From positions 248,001-312,000 of the forward strand of contig NZ_CP017448.1 in NCBI RefSeq assembly GCF_001753165.1: 64,000 nt of DNA. Reading direction: 5' to 3'. Below, piece by piece: positions 27,113 through 36,143 of this stretch. The stretch is from Acidihalobacter aeolianus. Its GTDB lineage: Bacteria; Pseudomonadota; Gammaproteobacteria; DSM-5130; Acidihalobacteraceae. The notes beneath the pieces are model-generated. The model did not search any database. It worked only from the letters and a program-made list of their open reading frames with translations, and was not told the origin of the DNA. The translations under genes and the position numbers were made by a program. How positions within the stretch are numbered: position 1 is the stretch's first letter; each line of letters opens with the position of its first letter.

Positions 27113-28123
27113 ATGCGCAAGTTGGTGCTGATCGTGGTCGTGGCCGTGGTGGCGGCCGCCGTGTGGATACTCTGGCCGCAGTCCCGCCAGACTCTGGTGT
27201 TGTACAACGCCGTGGACTACGGTCCCGCGGTGGCCAGGGCCTTCACCAAGAAGACCGGCATTCAGGTCACCGTGATCACCACCTCCACCGGGCCGTTGAT
27301 CGCGCGCGTTTCCGCCGAGGCCGCCCGTCCGCAGTGGACGCTGGCCTGGTTCGACGGTGCCACTGCCGCCGCCGGCCTCGACAAGGCCGGTCTGGTGGCC
27401 GAGGGCGTCCTGCCGAAGGTGTCGTGGAACAGCGAAGGCCGCAAGCTGCTGCCGAGCAACGGCGCCTACGTGCCCACCGGCTACACCCTGTCCGGCGTGT
27501 TCGCCTACCGCCGCGACGGCCTCGCCCCGCCGGCGAACTGGCAGGGCCTGCTGACCCCGGCCTACCGCAACGCGGTGGGCATGAACAATCCGGCCGTTTC
27601 CGGGCCCACCTATCCGCTGCTTGCGGGCATGCTGCAGACCGCCGGCGGCTGGCCGCAGGGTCAGAAGTTCATGCTGGCGCTCAAGCAGAACGGCCTGCAG
27701 GTCTACCGCACCAACAGCACCACGCTCGCGGCGCTCAAGAGCGGCGAGATCAAGATCGCCATGGTGCAGTCCTCGGCCGCCTACTATCTGGCCGACAAGC
27801 CCGGTTCCGACATCGCGGTCAGCGTGCCCGATCCGGCCTTCATCCTGCCGCGCGTGATGATCGAGGCGCCGCATCTGTCGTCCGCGGCCAAGCGCGCGGC
27901 CGCCGCCTTCATCCGTTTCGTCATGAGCCCCGAGGGACAGGCGCTGGCGATGAGCGACAAGGGTTCCGACGGCCTGTATTGGCCGGTGATCAACGACGTG
28001 CCAGCGGACAAGCGCATTCCAGACCCGGCCACGCTGCACCTCGAAAGCGTGCCGCCGTCGCAGTGGGGCCCGCTCGAATCGACCATCAATCAGTGGTTCA
28101 CGCGCACGGTGCTCGGTCAGTGA
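27113..28123 (+). CDS. ABC transporter substrate-binding protein, ferric-iron type
   Basis: Periplasmic binding protein of 336 residues, extracellular solute-binding family 1/FbpA-like. The N terminus has an uncleaved-looking hydrophobic helix (residues 3-20) rather than a lipobox. The mature part opens QTLVLYNAVDYGPAVARAF, the usual start of ferric-binding proteins (LVVYSA-type), and later has a GLL-x-PAYRNAVGM block and a SSAAYYLA segment. The stop overlaps the permease start (GTGA). With the FbpB-like permease, the ATPase and an FTR1-like protein, the context favours iron, but the ligand tyrosines were not verified; thiamine or phosphonate type binding proteins are related. Confidence 0.85.
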   Translation: MRKLVLIVVVAVVAAAVWILWPQSRQTLVLYNAVDYGPAVARAFTKKTGIQVTVITTSTGPLIARVSAEAARPQWTLAWFDGATAAAGLDKAGLVAEGVLPKVSWNSEGRKLLPSNGAYVPTGYTLSGVFAYRRDGLAPPANWQGLLTPAYRNAVGMNNPAVSGPTYPLLAGMLQTAGGWPQGQKFMLALKQNGLQVYRTNSTTLAALKSGEIKIAMVQSSAAYYLADKPGSDIAVSVPDPAFILPRVMIEAPHLSSAAKRAAAAFIRFVMSPEGQALAMSDKGSDGLYWPVINDVPADKRIPDPATLHLESVPPSQWGPLESTINQWFTRTVLGQ

Positions 28124-29697
28124 CGACGATCTGGTCGCGCCGGATTGCCGGCCTGCTGCTGGTCGCGCTGCTGGCGCTGTTCTTCGCCTACCCGCTGCTG
28201 CGTTTTCTAGCCCTGCCGTTCGCGACCGCATCGGCGTCGGATCACGGGTGGCTGAACGGCCTGCTGGTGGCCGTGCGCAACACCGCGCTGCTCGCGCTGG
28301 GCGCGGCCTGCATCGCGGCGCCGCTCGGCGCGGCCATCGCGTGGCTGCTGGAGCGGCGCGCTTCGCCGCTGAACCACGCCATGACGTCCGCGCTGTGGCT
28401 GATCTTCCTGGCCCCGAGCTACCTGCTCACCACCGGCTGGCAGATCGTGTTTCGTGAACCGGGTTTGCGGCATGGCCTGGCTGCGGCGCTGTTCTTCAGC
28501 CCGTTCGGCATCGTCGCCCTGCTCGCGCTCAAGGCCCTGCCGTTCTGCGCCTTCGTGGTGCGCCCGACCTGGGCGGGCATGGGTCGCGAGCTGGAGGAGG
28601 CGATGCGCGTGCATGCCCTGTCGCTTGCCCGGCGGGCAGGTCTGACCCTGCGCCTGGCGCTGCCGGCCGCGGCCGCCGGCTTCGTCATCGCCTTCATCGA
28701 GAGCGTGCAGGAGTTCGGCATCCCGGCCACGCTCGGCGCACATCTGCGCATGCCCATCCTGACCTACGCGATCTACGAACACCTGAGCACCTCGCCGCTC
28801 GACTTCGCTGGCGCCGCGCGGCTGAGCTGGGTGGTGGTGGCGATGGCCGCCGGTGGCGCGCTGCTGCACCTTTCCCTGCATCACCGCCACAGCGCGGTGC
28901 TGGTGCACGGGCGCGCGCGGCATGCCGCGCCGCCACCGCCGGGACGTGTCCTGCACGGGGCGATCCTGCTCCTGGCCGGAGTGTTGTGGGGGCTGGGCCT
29001 GCTGACGCCGGGTTTCGCCCTGGTTGCCTCGGCGCTCGCCGGACACGACTGGGCTGGCGACTACGCCAGTCTGTTCAACTCCACCGGTTTCGCCGTGCTC
29101 GCGGCAACCGCGAGTCTGGCCCTGGCCGTGACCCTGGCGCGCGCGTCCAACCGCAGCGGGCAGGGACTGGCGGTGGGCATCGAGCTGTTCACCCTGAGCA
29201 ACATGGCGATTCCGGGGCTGGTGCTCGGCGCGGCCTACCTGATGGCCTTCAACACGCCCTGGCTGCCGCTCTACGGCACCTCGCTGCTGCTGATCCTCGG
29301 CTACACCGCGGGTTACGCACCCATGCTCACGCGCCTGCTGCAGTCGCCGGTGGCGCAGATCGACCGTCGTCTCGGCGAGGCCGCGCGCCTGCACGCCCTG
29401 CCGTGGGCCGCGCGCGTGCTCGACATCGAGGCCGTGCTGCTCGCCGCGCCGCTGCTGCGCGGCTGGCTGCTGGCCTTCGGCTTCATCCTGTTCGAGCTTC
29501 CGGTGTCTGAACTGCTCTACCCGCCCGGTCGCGAACCGCTGGGCGTGGCCATCGTCCGTCTCAATCAGACCCTGCATTTCCACGCCGCGGCGCGGCTCGC
29601 GCTCAGCGGCTTCGCGCTGACCGCCGCCGTGGTCGCGCTCGCCGGGGGCGTCGCCTATCTGCTGCTGCCCGTCGGGGCGCGGAGGGGTACCGCATGA
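28120..29697 (+). CDS. ABC transporter permease, FbpB-like
   Basis: Inner-membrane permease of 525 residues made of two similar halves with about 12 hydrophobic helices, the single-chain double-permease layout of FbpB. Each half carries an EAA-type cytoplasmic loop: LEEAMRVHALSLARRAGLTL near 157-176 and LGEAARLHALPWAARVLDIE near 418-437. The GTG start at 28120 overlaps the preceding stop by 4 bases; a longer reading frame extending back to 27163 is the shadow frame of the binding-protein gene. The next gene, the ATPase, overlaps its end by 4 bases, so the three transporter genes are tightly coupled. Confidence 0.9.
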   Translation: MTTIWSRRIAGLLLVALLALFFAYPLLRFLALPFATASASDHGWLNGLLVAVRNTALLALGAACIAAPLGAAIAWLLERRASPLNHAMTSALWLIFLAPSYLLTTGWQIVFREPGLRHGLAAALFFSPFGIVALLALKALPFCAFVVRPTWAGMGRELEEAMRVHALSLARRAGLTLRLALPAAAAGFVIAFIESVQEFGIPATLGAHLRMPILTYAIYEHLSTSPLDFAGAARLSWVVVAMAAGGALLHLSLHHRHSAVLVHGRARHAAPPPPGRVLHGAILLLAGVLWGLGLLTPGFALVASALAGHDWAGDYASLFNSTGFAVLAATASLALAVTLARASNRSGQGLAVGIELFTLSNMAIPGLVLGAAYLMAFNTPWLPLYGTSLLLILGYTAGYAPMLTRLLQSPVAQIDRRLGEAARLHALPWAARVLDIEAVLLAAPLLRGWLLAFGFILFELPVSELLYPPGREPLGVAIVRLNQTLHFHAAARLALSGFALTAAVVALAGGVAYLLLPVGARRGTA

Positions 29698-30752
29698 ACG
29701 CATCGGTCAAAATCGAAGGCCTGTCCAAGTCGCTGGGCGGACATGCCGTGCTGCACGACGTGAATCTCGATATGGCGCCCGGCGAGTTCGTCGTGCTGAT
29801 CGGCGCCTCGGGTTCGGGCAAGACCACGCTGCTGCGCCTGGTCGGCGGACTGGAGCGCGCCGACGCGGGGCGCATCGAGATCGACGGCAATTGCGTGGAC
29901 GCTCCGGCCGAGCGCCGCTTCGTCGTGCCCGAACGCCGCGGTCTCGGCATGGTGTTCCAGGAATACGCGCTATGGCCGCATCTGAGCTGCCTCGAGAACG
30001 TGACCGCCGCCATCCCGCGCGGGGAAAAGCGGCGCGAGGAACGTGCCCGCGAGCTGCTCGAAAGCGTCGGTGTGGCGCATGCCGCCGGCAAGCGTCCGCA
30101 TCAGCTTTCCGGCGGCCAGCAGCAGCGCGTCGGCCTGGCCCGCGCGCTGGCGGTGCGCCCGCGGCTGCTGCTGCTCGACGAACCGTTGTCCAGTCTGGAC
30201 GTGGACACCCGCGACCAGTTGCGGATGGAGATCCGCCGGGTGGTGCGCGAGGCCGGGGTCGCCGCGCTATTCGTCAGCCACGATCCGGCGGACGCCTGGC
30301 GGCTGGCCGACCGGGTGGCCGTGCTCGAAGGCGGCCGGCTGGTGCAGTTCGACACGCCGGAGGCGCTGTACCGTGCACCGGCCACGCCCGGTGTGGCGCG
30401 TTTCACCGGCGCCCAGGGCGGCTTCGAGGGCGATCTGCGCGGGCCCGGCATCGTGCTGGCCGGAGTCGATGTGGCGGCACACCATCGCCAGTCCGGGCTC
30501 AACGGCCATGGCGCGCTGTACGTGCGACCGCAGGGCGTGCGTGCCAACGGCGCGGCCGACGGGCTGCCGGCAGAGTGCTTGCATGCCGTGTTCGAGGCGG
30601 GTCGCTACCGCGTCTACTGGCGCGTGCCCGGCGTGGATCAGCCGCTGGTCAGCCTGGAGGACGCGCCGCCGTCGGCGCAGGCGCGGTTGCGCATCGAGCC
30701 GGAGCAGGCCTTCATCTTTGCGCCCGCACTGGCTCGTCGAACTACCGATTGA
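29694..30752 (+). CDS. ABC transporter ATP-binding protein, FbpC-like
   Basis: ATPase subunit of 352 residues. Walker A GASGSGKTT at 37-45, signature LSGGQQQRVGLARAL (about 138-152), Walker B LLLLDEP (about 158-164), and the switch His in LFVSHDPADA. A C-terminal TOBE-like region (about 240-345) places it in the CUT1/FbpC/PotA group with regulatory extensions. It completes the transporter with the two upstream genes. The following FTR1-like gene starts 25 bases after it with its own AAGGAG site, so it is probably on the same transcript. Confidence 0.93.
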   Translation: MNASVKIEGLSKSLGGHAVLHDVNLDMAPGEFVVLIGASGSGKTTLLRLVGGLERADAGRIEIDGNCVDAPAERRFVVPERRGLGMVFQEYALWPHLSCLENVTAAIPRGEKRREERARELLESVGVAHAAGKRPHQLSGGQQQRVGLARALAVRPRLLLLDEPLSSLDVDTRDQLRMEIRRVVREAGVAALFVSHDPADAWRLADRVAVLEGGRLVQFDTPEALYRAPATPGVARFTGAQGGFEGDLRGPGIVLAGVDVAAHHRQSGLNGHGALYVRPQGVRANGAADGLPAECLHAVFEAGRYRVYWRVPGVDQPLVSLEDAPPSAQARLRIEPEQAFIFAPALARRTTD

Positions 30753-30777
30753 TACGAAAAACACGCAAGGAGAAATC

Positions 30778-31503
30778 ATGTCGTTCTGGGGAGTTGTCAT
30801 TGCCACCTGGCTGGCCGCCACGGTCGAATGGGTGGAAGCCTTTACCATCGTGCTCGCGGTGGCCCTGAGCATTGGCTGGCGCAGCGCTCTCGGCGCGGCG
30901 GCGGCGGCACTGCTGCTGCTGACGGCGATGACCGCGGTGACCGGCGGCGCTTTGCACGCGGGGCTGGAACTGCCCTGGCTGCAGGGTGTGATCGGGGTGT
31001 TTCTGCTGCTGTTTGGCATTCGCTGGCTGGGCAAGGCGATCGCCCGCGGCGCCGGGCTCAAGGCGCTGCACGACGAGGACAAGGCCTTCGCCAAGGCGCA
31101 GACGAAGCTGGCCGAGGACAGCCCGCGCGGCGCCTGGCTGGTGGCCTTCAAGGCAGTGCTGCTGGAGGGGCTGGAGGTTTGGCTGATCGTGGTCGCGCTC
31201 GGCGCGCCGACGCACCGCACCCTGCTCGCCGCCGCTGCAGCCGTGGTCGCGCTGCTCGGCGTGGCACTGCTCGGCCTGTTCATCCACCGGCCTCTGCGCC
31301 GCGTGCCCGAGAACACCATGAAGTTCGTGGTCGGCGGCATGATCACCGCCTTCGGCAGCTTCTGGACCCTGGAGTCGCTGGGCTACGCGTGGCCGCTGGG
31401 CGATGCCAGCCTGCTGCTGCTGGTGGCCTTCTACCTGGGCGGCGGGTGGCTGCTCACCCGCCTGCTGCGCCGCGACCCGACCGCCGTCGGAGGTGCCGCA
31501 TGA
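30778..31503 (+). CDS. FTR1-like integral membrane protein (COG4280 type)
   Basis: A 241-residue membrane protein with about seven helices. Two helices carry acidic motifs in repeat-like positions: TVEWVEAFTIVLAVA (15-29, Glu17 and Glu20) and VLLEGLEVWLIVVALG (127-142, Glu130 and Glu133). The second closely resembles the REGLE iron-binding motif of FTR1/EfeU permeases, and the first resembles its N-terminal copy. This is why I propose metal handling; the overall family is usually listed only as an uncharacterised membrane protein. A hydrophilic loop (about 90-118) separates the halves. The gene follows the ferric-type ABC genes and overlaps the next small gene by 4 bases. Confidence 0.7.
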   Translation: MSFWGVVIATWLAATVEWVEAFTIVLAVALSIGWRSALGAAAAALLLLTAMTAVTGGALHAGLELPWLQGVIGVFLLLFGIRWLGKAIARGAGLKALHDEDKAFAKAQTKLAEDSPRGAWLVAFKAVLLEGLEVWLIVVALGAPTHRTLLAAAAAVVALLGVALLGLFIHRPLRRVPENTMKFVVGGMITAFGSFWTLESLGYAWPLGDASLLLLVAFYLGGGWLLTRLLRRDPTAVGGAA

Positions 31504-31667
31504 AGGCCCTGTTCAAGACCCTGTTCGGCGACTGGCGCACCCTGACCGTGGTCGGCGCCAGCCTGGCCGTGAGCTGGCCGCTGCTGCACAGCCCCTGGGC
31601 TGGGCTCGCGGGCTATGTATTGCCGCTGTGCCTGCTCGCCGGTGCGGCCTGGCTCGCGCGTCACTGA
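31500..31667 (+). CDS. Small membrane protein, 55 aa
   Basis: A short gene starting in the stop codon of the FTR1-like gene (ATGA overlap). The product begins MKALFKTLFGDWRTL, has two hydrophobic stretches (about 16-32 and 37-53) and ends ARH. Coupled translation, conserved-looking N terminus and lack of any competing plus-strand gene support it. It may be a small accessory subunit of the FTR1-like protein; no family is recognised. It overlaps the end of the convergent cytochrome gene by 7 bases. Confidence 0.6.
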   Translation: MKALFKTLFGDWRTLTVVGASLAVSWPLLHSPWAGLAGYVLPLCLLAGAAWLARH

Positions 31668-32227
31668 GGTCGATGCTGTCGTAGCGGCGTGCTCAGACCC
31701 ATTGCGCCAAGCACATGATCGTGCAGGCGGAAGCGGTGGTAGAGCGCGGCGGCTGCATGGCCAATGACCAGCGAGCCAAGCAGCAGCCCTAGGTTGCGTT
31801 CCCAGGCAAGCAGGGCCAGCCCCAGACCGATGTGCGGGCCGGCAAAGGCTGGCAGGTTCAACCCGAATACCTGCACGGGGCTGCCGACCAGGGTCAGCCC
31901 GGAGAAGCCCAGCGCACCTTCAACGCCGATCAGGACGAGCAGGGTGGCGTGCATGCCGACGGCGGCCGGCGCCATCCAGGTCCCGGCGTCCCGTTGTAGC
32001 GTCACTCGCCAGCCGCGGCGGATGATCCACCAGATCGCGAGCGTGAGTGCGCACAGCAAGGTGAGTGCGCCCAGGCTGGCATGCACGCCCATGGCGAAGG
32101 CCTTCGCGCCCAGCAAGGCCTGATCATGTACGAACAGCCAGCCGTCCGTCAGCTGGGCGAAGACCAGTGCAGCCATGAGCCAATGCAGCAGGCGATACAT
32201 CAAGGGGCGTTGGCATTCCGTGTTCAT
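31661..32227 (-). CDS. Cytochrome b561-like membrane protein
   Basis: A 188-residue protein with four hydrophobic helices and histidines placed to bind two b hemes: YRLLHWLMAALVF (near 10-22), GVHASLGALTLL (near 46), GMHATLLVLIGVEGALGF (near 90) and PHIGLGLALL (near 129), followed by VIGHAAAALYHRF (near 155). This fits the bacterial cytochrome b561 family, which passes electrons between quinone and a periplasmic partner. The start at 32227 overlaps the cupredoxin stop (ATGA), so the cupredoxin is its likely partner. Longer in-frame starts to 32332 fall in the cupredoxin gene. Confidence 0.82.
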   Translation of the reverse strand: MNTECQRPLMYRLLHWLMAALVFAQLTDGWLFVHDQALLGAKAFAMGVHASLGALTLLCALTLAIWWIIRRGWRVTLQRDAGTWMAPAAVGMHATLLVLIGVEGALGFSGLTLVGSPVQVFGLNLPAFAGPHIGLGLALLAWERNLGLLLGSLVIGHAAAALYHRFRLHDHVLGAMGLSTPLRQHRPQ

Positions 32228-33129
32228 GCTGCCGGCTCCACCAGGATGATGGCGTCCATCACGTAGGGAAACCCACCGTAGAAGTGATGCGAGCGGTAGG
32301 TGTGGCGCCACGGGTAGGAATGGATGGTGCACAGGATGTGGTGCAGGCCGGGGCGGTAGAACGTGATCTCGGCCTTGCCGCCGTTCTTGTGCATGGTGAT
32401 GCCGCGGAAGGCGTCGTGGTAGAAGCGGATCTGGCCATGGTCGTCGAACATCACCGGGTAGTCGCCGGGATAGAACGAGTGGTCCATGCCGTCGTTGTCG
32501 GTCAGGTGGATCGTCTGTCCCGCCTTGACCACCAGCACGAAGGGTACGTAGGTCATGGTACCGCCCGGCACGGTCATGTCGGGTTTGGCGCTCAGCGGTA
32601 CGCCGCCTCCGGTCGCGTCGGTCACTGCAACCACGCCGTAGGCCGGGGCAGGAAAGTTTGGCGCGCCCTTGGCCGCGACCACCTGCTGTACCTGGGCCGA
32701 ACCGGAGCCGGGCACGTGGAAGGTTCCGAACTGTGTGGCTTGCGCGTCGTAATACTCATAGATGCCGTCCTGCGTGGGCTTCCAGTCGGCGCTTCCTCCG
32801 GCCGGGATCTTCAGCGTCGCAGCCTTCTCGCCTTGCCATGTGACGATGGCGAGGTCGAGCGGCTGACTGGTTGGATTGGAGAAATGCAGGGTACTGCCCA
32901 GGACCAACTGCACGTTCATTTCGCTGAAGCCGGTTTTTTCGAAACGGATGTCCCCGTTCCATTGCATGTCCTTGCCGCCGGTCCAGAAGGGCTGCTTGGG
33001 AAGCGGCGGCACACGGCTGCTCAGGGTGTAGTAGGTCCATGCGATGGCAATAGCAGCGACGATGACCACAAGTAAGGTGATCATGGGCCATGGGTCGCGG
33101 GTTTTCTGAGTTTTTACGTTATCGATCAT
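32224..33129 (-). CDS. Membrane-anchored cupredoxin-domain protein
   Basis: A 301-residue protein with one N-terminal helix (about 16-36) and a large periplasmic part. The C-terminal half is cupredoxin-like: His217 in DGMDHSFYPGD, Cys267 and His270 in HHILCTIHSYPWRH, and several further His residues (HTYRSHHFY, 276-284). The H...C-x2-H spacing suggests a type 1 copper site, or with the extra histidines a modified metal site. The N-terminal half (about 55-140) looks like a second, metal-free beta domain. It lies between a porin gene and a cytochrome b561 gene, so an electron-transfer or metal-oxidation role is inferred. Confidence 0.75.
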   Translation of the reverse strand: MIDNVKTQKTRDPWPMITLLVVIVAAIAIAWTYYTLSSRVPPLPKQPFWTGGKDMQWNGDIRFEKTGFSEMNVQLVLGSTLHFSNPTSQPLDLAIVTWQGEKAATLKIPAGGSADWKPTQDGIYEYYDAQATQFGTFHVPGSGSAQVQQVVAAKGAPNFPAPAYGVVAVTDATGGGVPLSAKPDMTVPGGTMTYVPFVLVVKAGQTIHLTDNDGMDHSFYPGDYPVMFDDHGQIRFYHDAFRGITMHKNGGKAEITFYRPGLHHILCTIHSYPWRHTYRSHHFYGGFPYVMDAIILVEPAA

Positions 33130-33205
33130 GGCGTCATCCTCGGGTTAGCTTTGAGTGCCGAAATCGACGGGCGTTCCCAAAGCCGCGTAGTTGTAGGCTT
33201 CTGGG

Positions 33206-34381
33206 TCAAAACTCAAGACCCACGCGCACGCCTTCGATCCATTGCCCGTGCTGACCGGGCAGGAACTGGGTGTGTCGAATCCATTGCACGTCCGGGCTGA
33301 TGTACAGCGATCGCACCAGACGTGTGCGTACATAGGCCTCGACCTGGATCAGTGGCGCGGTCGGGCCGATGGCATCCGGCGAGGCGCCGGTGCGAGAGAT
33401 GCCCGCGGCGACGGTCAGTTTGCGGCCGCCCGCCAGCAGCGACGTGGCGAAGGTGTCGTTAGCCTGGATCGACACGAAGCTACTGGCCAGCGAGGCCTTC
33501 GGGTTGGCCCAGCCGGCACGCAGATCCCACTGCACGCCGGTGCCGGGCACGCTGCCGCCAAAATTGCCGTAAACGCCCCAGGCACTGTGCCGGGTGAAGT
33601 TCTGAGTGGGGGCCGGGATCACATCGGTGGCGAGCGGCGGCGCGGTGATGTCGTGGTCCGTGTTGGTCCAGGCGCCGAAATTCCCCTGCAGATTGCCCTG
33701 CTGCCAGTCGAGCTCCAGGTCGCCGAAGCTGCCGCGGTCGCTCGCGCCGCTGTCGAGCAGGTTGGGATAGTTGTGCCCGTACAGGTCGCGTGTGCTGGCG
33801 AGCATGGCGAGCACATTGAACGTGCGGTTCAGCGGGTGGCTGTAGGTGCCGCCGAGCACGTAGACCGGCATCTGGATGGTCGGGTCGTTGACGAAGGTCA
33901 GGCCCATGAACTGGTGGTATTCGTCGTCGGCCACGGGGTTGGTGTCGATGTAGTTCGCCGGGAAGATCAGGCCCGCATTGAGCTCGCCGCCACCGGCGCC
34001 GATGGCGTAATAGATCTGGGTGATCGCCAGCCGCCCGTGACCATTGGGGCTCGTGGTCTCGCCAGCCAGAGCATTGGCCTCGGGATAGTTGGCGGTGACA
34101 CCGTCGGACAGCGGCGTGCTGCCGGCCTTGAGTTCGTACTGCAACTGTCCGGGGCCGGCGTCGAAGTACCCCAGCAGATCAAGCTGGGCGTTGAATGAAT
34201 CGCGCGTGCCGGAGGTGTGCTGGTAGGTTCCGGCGAGTATCGAGCTGGAGGCAATGTGGTCGAAGCCGGTGTCGGCGTGGGCGGAGCCGATGGTACACAA
34301 AGAGGCAAGCGTGAAGGGAACGAGCAAGGCGCGCATACGGTGGGTTTTGGACGCCAGTGCACGGTGAATCGGGTCCAGCAT
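33206..34381 (-). CDS. Outer-membrane porin-like beta-barrel protein
   Basis: A 391-residue protein with a basic start, a hydrophobic signal segment (about 17-35, ending AHADT) and alternating beta-strand pattern ending in a terminal Phe (VRVGLEF), the hallmark of outer-membrane barrels. The first ATG in frame is 34381; MRALLVPFTLASLC at residue 16 is an equally good start. It resembles the OprB/alginate-type porins loosely, and I do not assign a substrate. It is the first gene of a likely operon with the cupredoxin (77 bases downstream) and the cytochrome b561. Confidence 0.75.
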   Translation of the reverse strand: MLDPIHRALASKTHRMRALLVPFTLASLCTIGSAHADTGFDHIASSSILAGTYQHTSGTRDSFNAQLDLLGYFDAGPGQLQYELKAGSTPLSDGVTANYPEANALAGETTSPNGHGRLAITQIYYAIGAGGGELNAGLIFPANYIDTNPVADDEYHQFMGLTFVNDPTIQMPVYVLGGTYSHPLNRTFNVLAMLASTRDLYGHNYPNLLDSGASDRGSFGDLELDWQQGNLQGNFGAWTNTDHDITAPPLATDVIPAPTQNFTRHSAWGVYGNFGGSVPGTGVQWDLRAGWANPKASLASSFVSIQANDTFATSLLAGGRKLTVAAGISRTGASPDAIGPTAPLIQVEAYVRTRLVRSLYISPDVQWIRHTQFLPGQHGQWIEGVRVGLEF

Positions 34382-34721
34382 GACGCGGATTACCTCTGGG
34401 TCGGATGTGTAGGGCCAACAAATTCGCAGAATTCCCGACCGTCCGACAGTGACATTTTGTCGCGCTAGAAATACTTATTTTGTTTGGCTTATTTTCATAT
34501 GTTGTTTCGAGATTGGATGCGAACCATCACCGTTGTACACGCGGCGCATCGCATGCGGGCGTGTCATACCTGCTCGCACTAAATTAGGGCGGCTTGTGTA
34601 CGGTTTCCACGAATCCGACGTTGCGGCGGCGCGAACCAATGTGGTTGGCGCATAGCTTGCTTCCTCCAGCGCTTGGGTTTACAGGCGCATCGAGCGCCGC
34701 AGACAGAGAGGAAACGACGAC
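34382..34721. other. Divergent intergenic region, porin-like gene / binding-protein gene
   Basis: About 340 bases that should hold both promoters. GAGAGGAAACGACGAC just before 34722 is the binding-protein ribosome site. The stretch 34450-34520 is AT-rich. Short ORFs here look like chance. No RNA element recognised. Confidence 0.45.
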
Positions 34722-36002
34722 ATGAAGCAAGACAAGCATGGACGCAGCGCACGCAGCACCGCCTTCGCTGGCGGACTCGCACTGCTGTTGGCCGCGGGGG
34801 CGAGCCAGGCCGCCTGCAAGGTGAATATCGGCGTGCTGCTGGCGCTGACCGGTTCGATGGCCGAGATCGGGCAGGACAATCTGCGTTCGGCCCAGCTCGC
34901 GATCAAGGGCGTCAACGCCGCCGGAGGCGTCGGCGGCTGCACGGTGGATCCGATCGTCTACGACAGCCAGACCGAACCGACGGTGGCGGTCAACCAGGCC
35001 AAGGCCCTGGTCGATCTCAAGGGTGTGCGCGTGATCTTCGGCTCGAATTCGAGCGGGACCACCATCGCCGAACTGCGCAGCGTCACCGCGCCCGCCAAGG
35101 TGCTGCTGGTATCCCCCAGCGCGGCCTCGACCTCCTTCACCAAGCTGGCCAAGGAGGGCTACACCAAGGGCCTGTTCTACCGCGGGGTGATGTCCGTGGG
35201 TGGCGAGGGCCCGGTGGTCGCCTACGTCGCACGCCACATGGCAGGTTGGAAACACGTCGCCATCGTCTACGTGAACAACGCCTTCGGCGTGACTTACGCC
35301 AAGGAAACGATCAAGGCCTTCGAGGCGATGGGCGGCAAGGCCCGGCTGATTCCGTATAACAGCGATCAGCCTGATTATCAGTCCATCGTCACCGACGCCC
35401 TGAAGGACAAGCCCGAGGCACTGGTGTTGCTGGCGCATCCCAAGGGCGGCCAGGCCATCCTGCGCGACTGGCTGCAGTCAGGCGGCCCGCAGCACGTGTT
35501 GCTTGCCGACTCCGTGGCCACGCAGCAGTTCGTGGACAAGTCCGGCGGTAAACTGCTCGACGGCGGCTGGTCGATCAAGGATGCGGCGGTTAAATCGCCC
35601 TGGTACGAGCTGTACCGCAAGAATTTCATGGCAGCCTACAAGCGCACGCCGCATATTCCCTATGACACCAATTCCTACGACGCGATGGCGATCACCCTCC
35701 TCGCTATGGACAAGGCAGGCACCCAGGACGCGCGCAAGATCTTCGCCGCCGCACGTGAGATAACCGCGCCAGGCGGGCTAGTCGTGCATCCGACGCCGGC
35801 CGGGTTCAAGGCCGCGTTGGAAGCGATTGCCAAGGGCAAGAAGATTCACTACGTCGGCGTGACTGGCGCGCTACGCATCAACGAGTATGGCGACGTCAGC
35901 AATCCGGTGGTGGTTGGGCGCATCAAGGACGGGAAGCTCGACTACTACAAGACCCTCGGCGTGGATGAGGTCGACAGCATCGTCAAGCACCACAAGCTTT
36001 AA
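34722..36002 (+). CDS. Branched-chain amino acid type ABC substrate-binding protein
   Basis: Periplasmic binding protein of 426 residues, type 1 fold, Leu/Ile/Val/urea/amide family. Signal peptide about 1-28 (ending SQAAC). The mature part starts VNIGVLLALTGSMAEIGQ, the usual opening of the LivJ-like group, and continues with INPAG-like GVNAAGGVGGC and a VIFGSNSSG ligand-site segment near 106-114. No permease or ATPase genes are adjacent, so it is an orphan binding protein or serves a distant transporter or sensor. A strong intrinsic terminator follows directly. Confidence 0.88.
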   Translation: MKQDKHGRSARSTAFAGGLALLLAAGASQAACKVNIGVLLALTGSMAEIGQDNLRSAQLAIKGVNAAGGVGGCTVDPIVYDSQTEPTVAVNQAKALVDLKGVRVIFGSNSSGTTIAELRSVTAPAKVLLVSPSAASTSFTKLAKEGYTKGLFYRGVMSVGGEGPVVAYVARHMAGWKHVAIVYVNNAFGVTYAKETIKAFEAMGGKARLIPYNSDQPDYQSIVTDALKDKPEALVLLAHPKGGQAILRDWLQSGGPQHVLLADSVATQQFVDKSGGKLLDGGWSIKDAAVKSPWYELYRKNFMAAYKRTPHIPYDTNSYDAMAITLLAMDKAGTQDARKIFAAAREITAPGGLVVHPTPAGFKAALEAIAKGKKIHYVGVTGALRINEYGDVSNPVVVGRIKDGKLDYYKTLGVDEVDSIVKHHKL

Positions 36003-36021
36003 GATCGGGGAGGCGGGCGAA

Positions 36022-36057
36022 ACGCCGGGCGGCTCTGGGCCGTCCGGCGTTTTTTTG
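36022..36057 (+). terminator. Intrinsic terminator after the binding-protein gene
   Basis: ACGCCGGGCGGC and GCCGTCCGGCGT form a 12-bp stem (one G-T pair) with a TCTGG loop, followed by seven T residues. A textbook intrinsic terminator 20 bases after the stop. Confidence 0.92.
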
Positions 36058-36143
36058 CGTTAGAATTTGTAATCGCCAATGTTGTAAAACATAGTGGTAG
36101 TTTTGATCGTTGATGCGTCCTGGTAACTATTCGAGGAAAGTAG

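Noticed and set aside
24695-28231. A 1178-codon open frame on the minus strand opposite TonB receptor 3 and the ABC binding protein
   Set aside because: It is the antisense shadow of two well-supported genes in GC-rich DNA; its product has no domain character.
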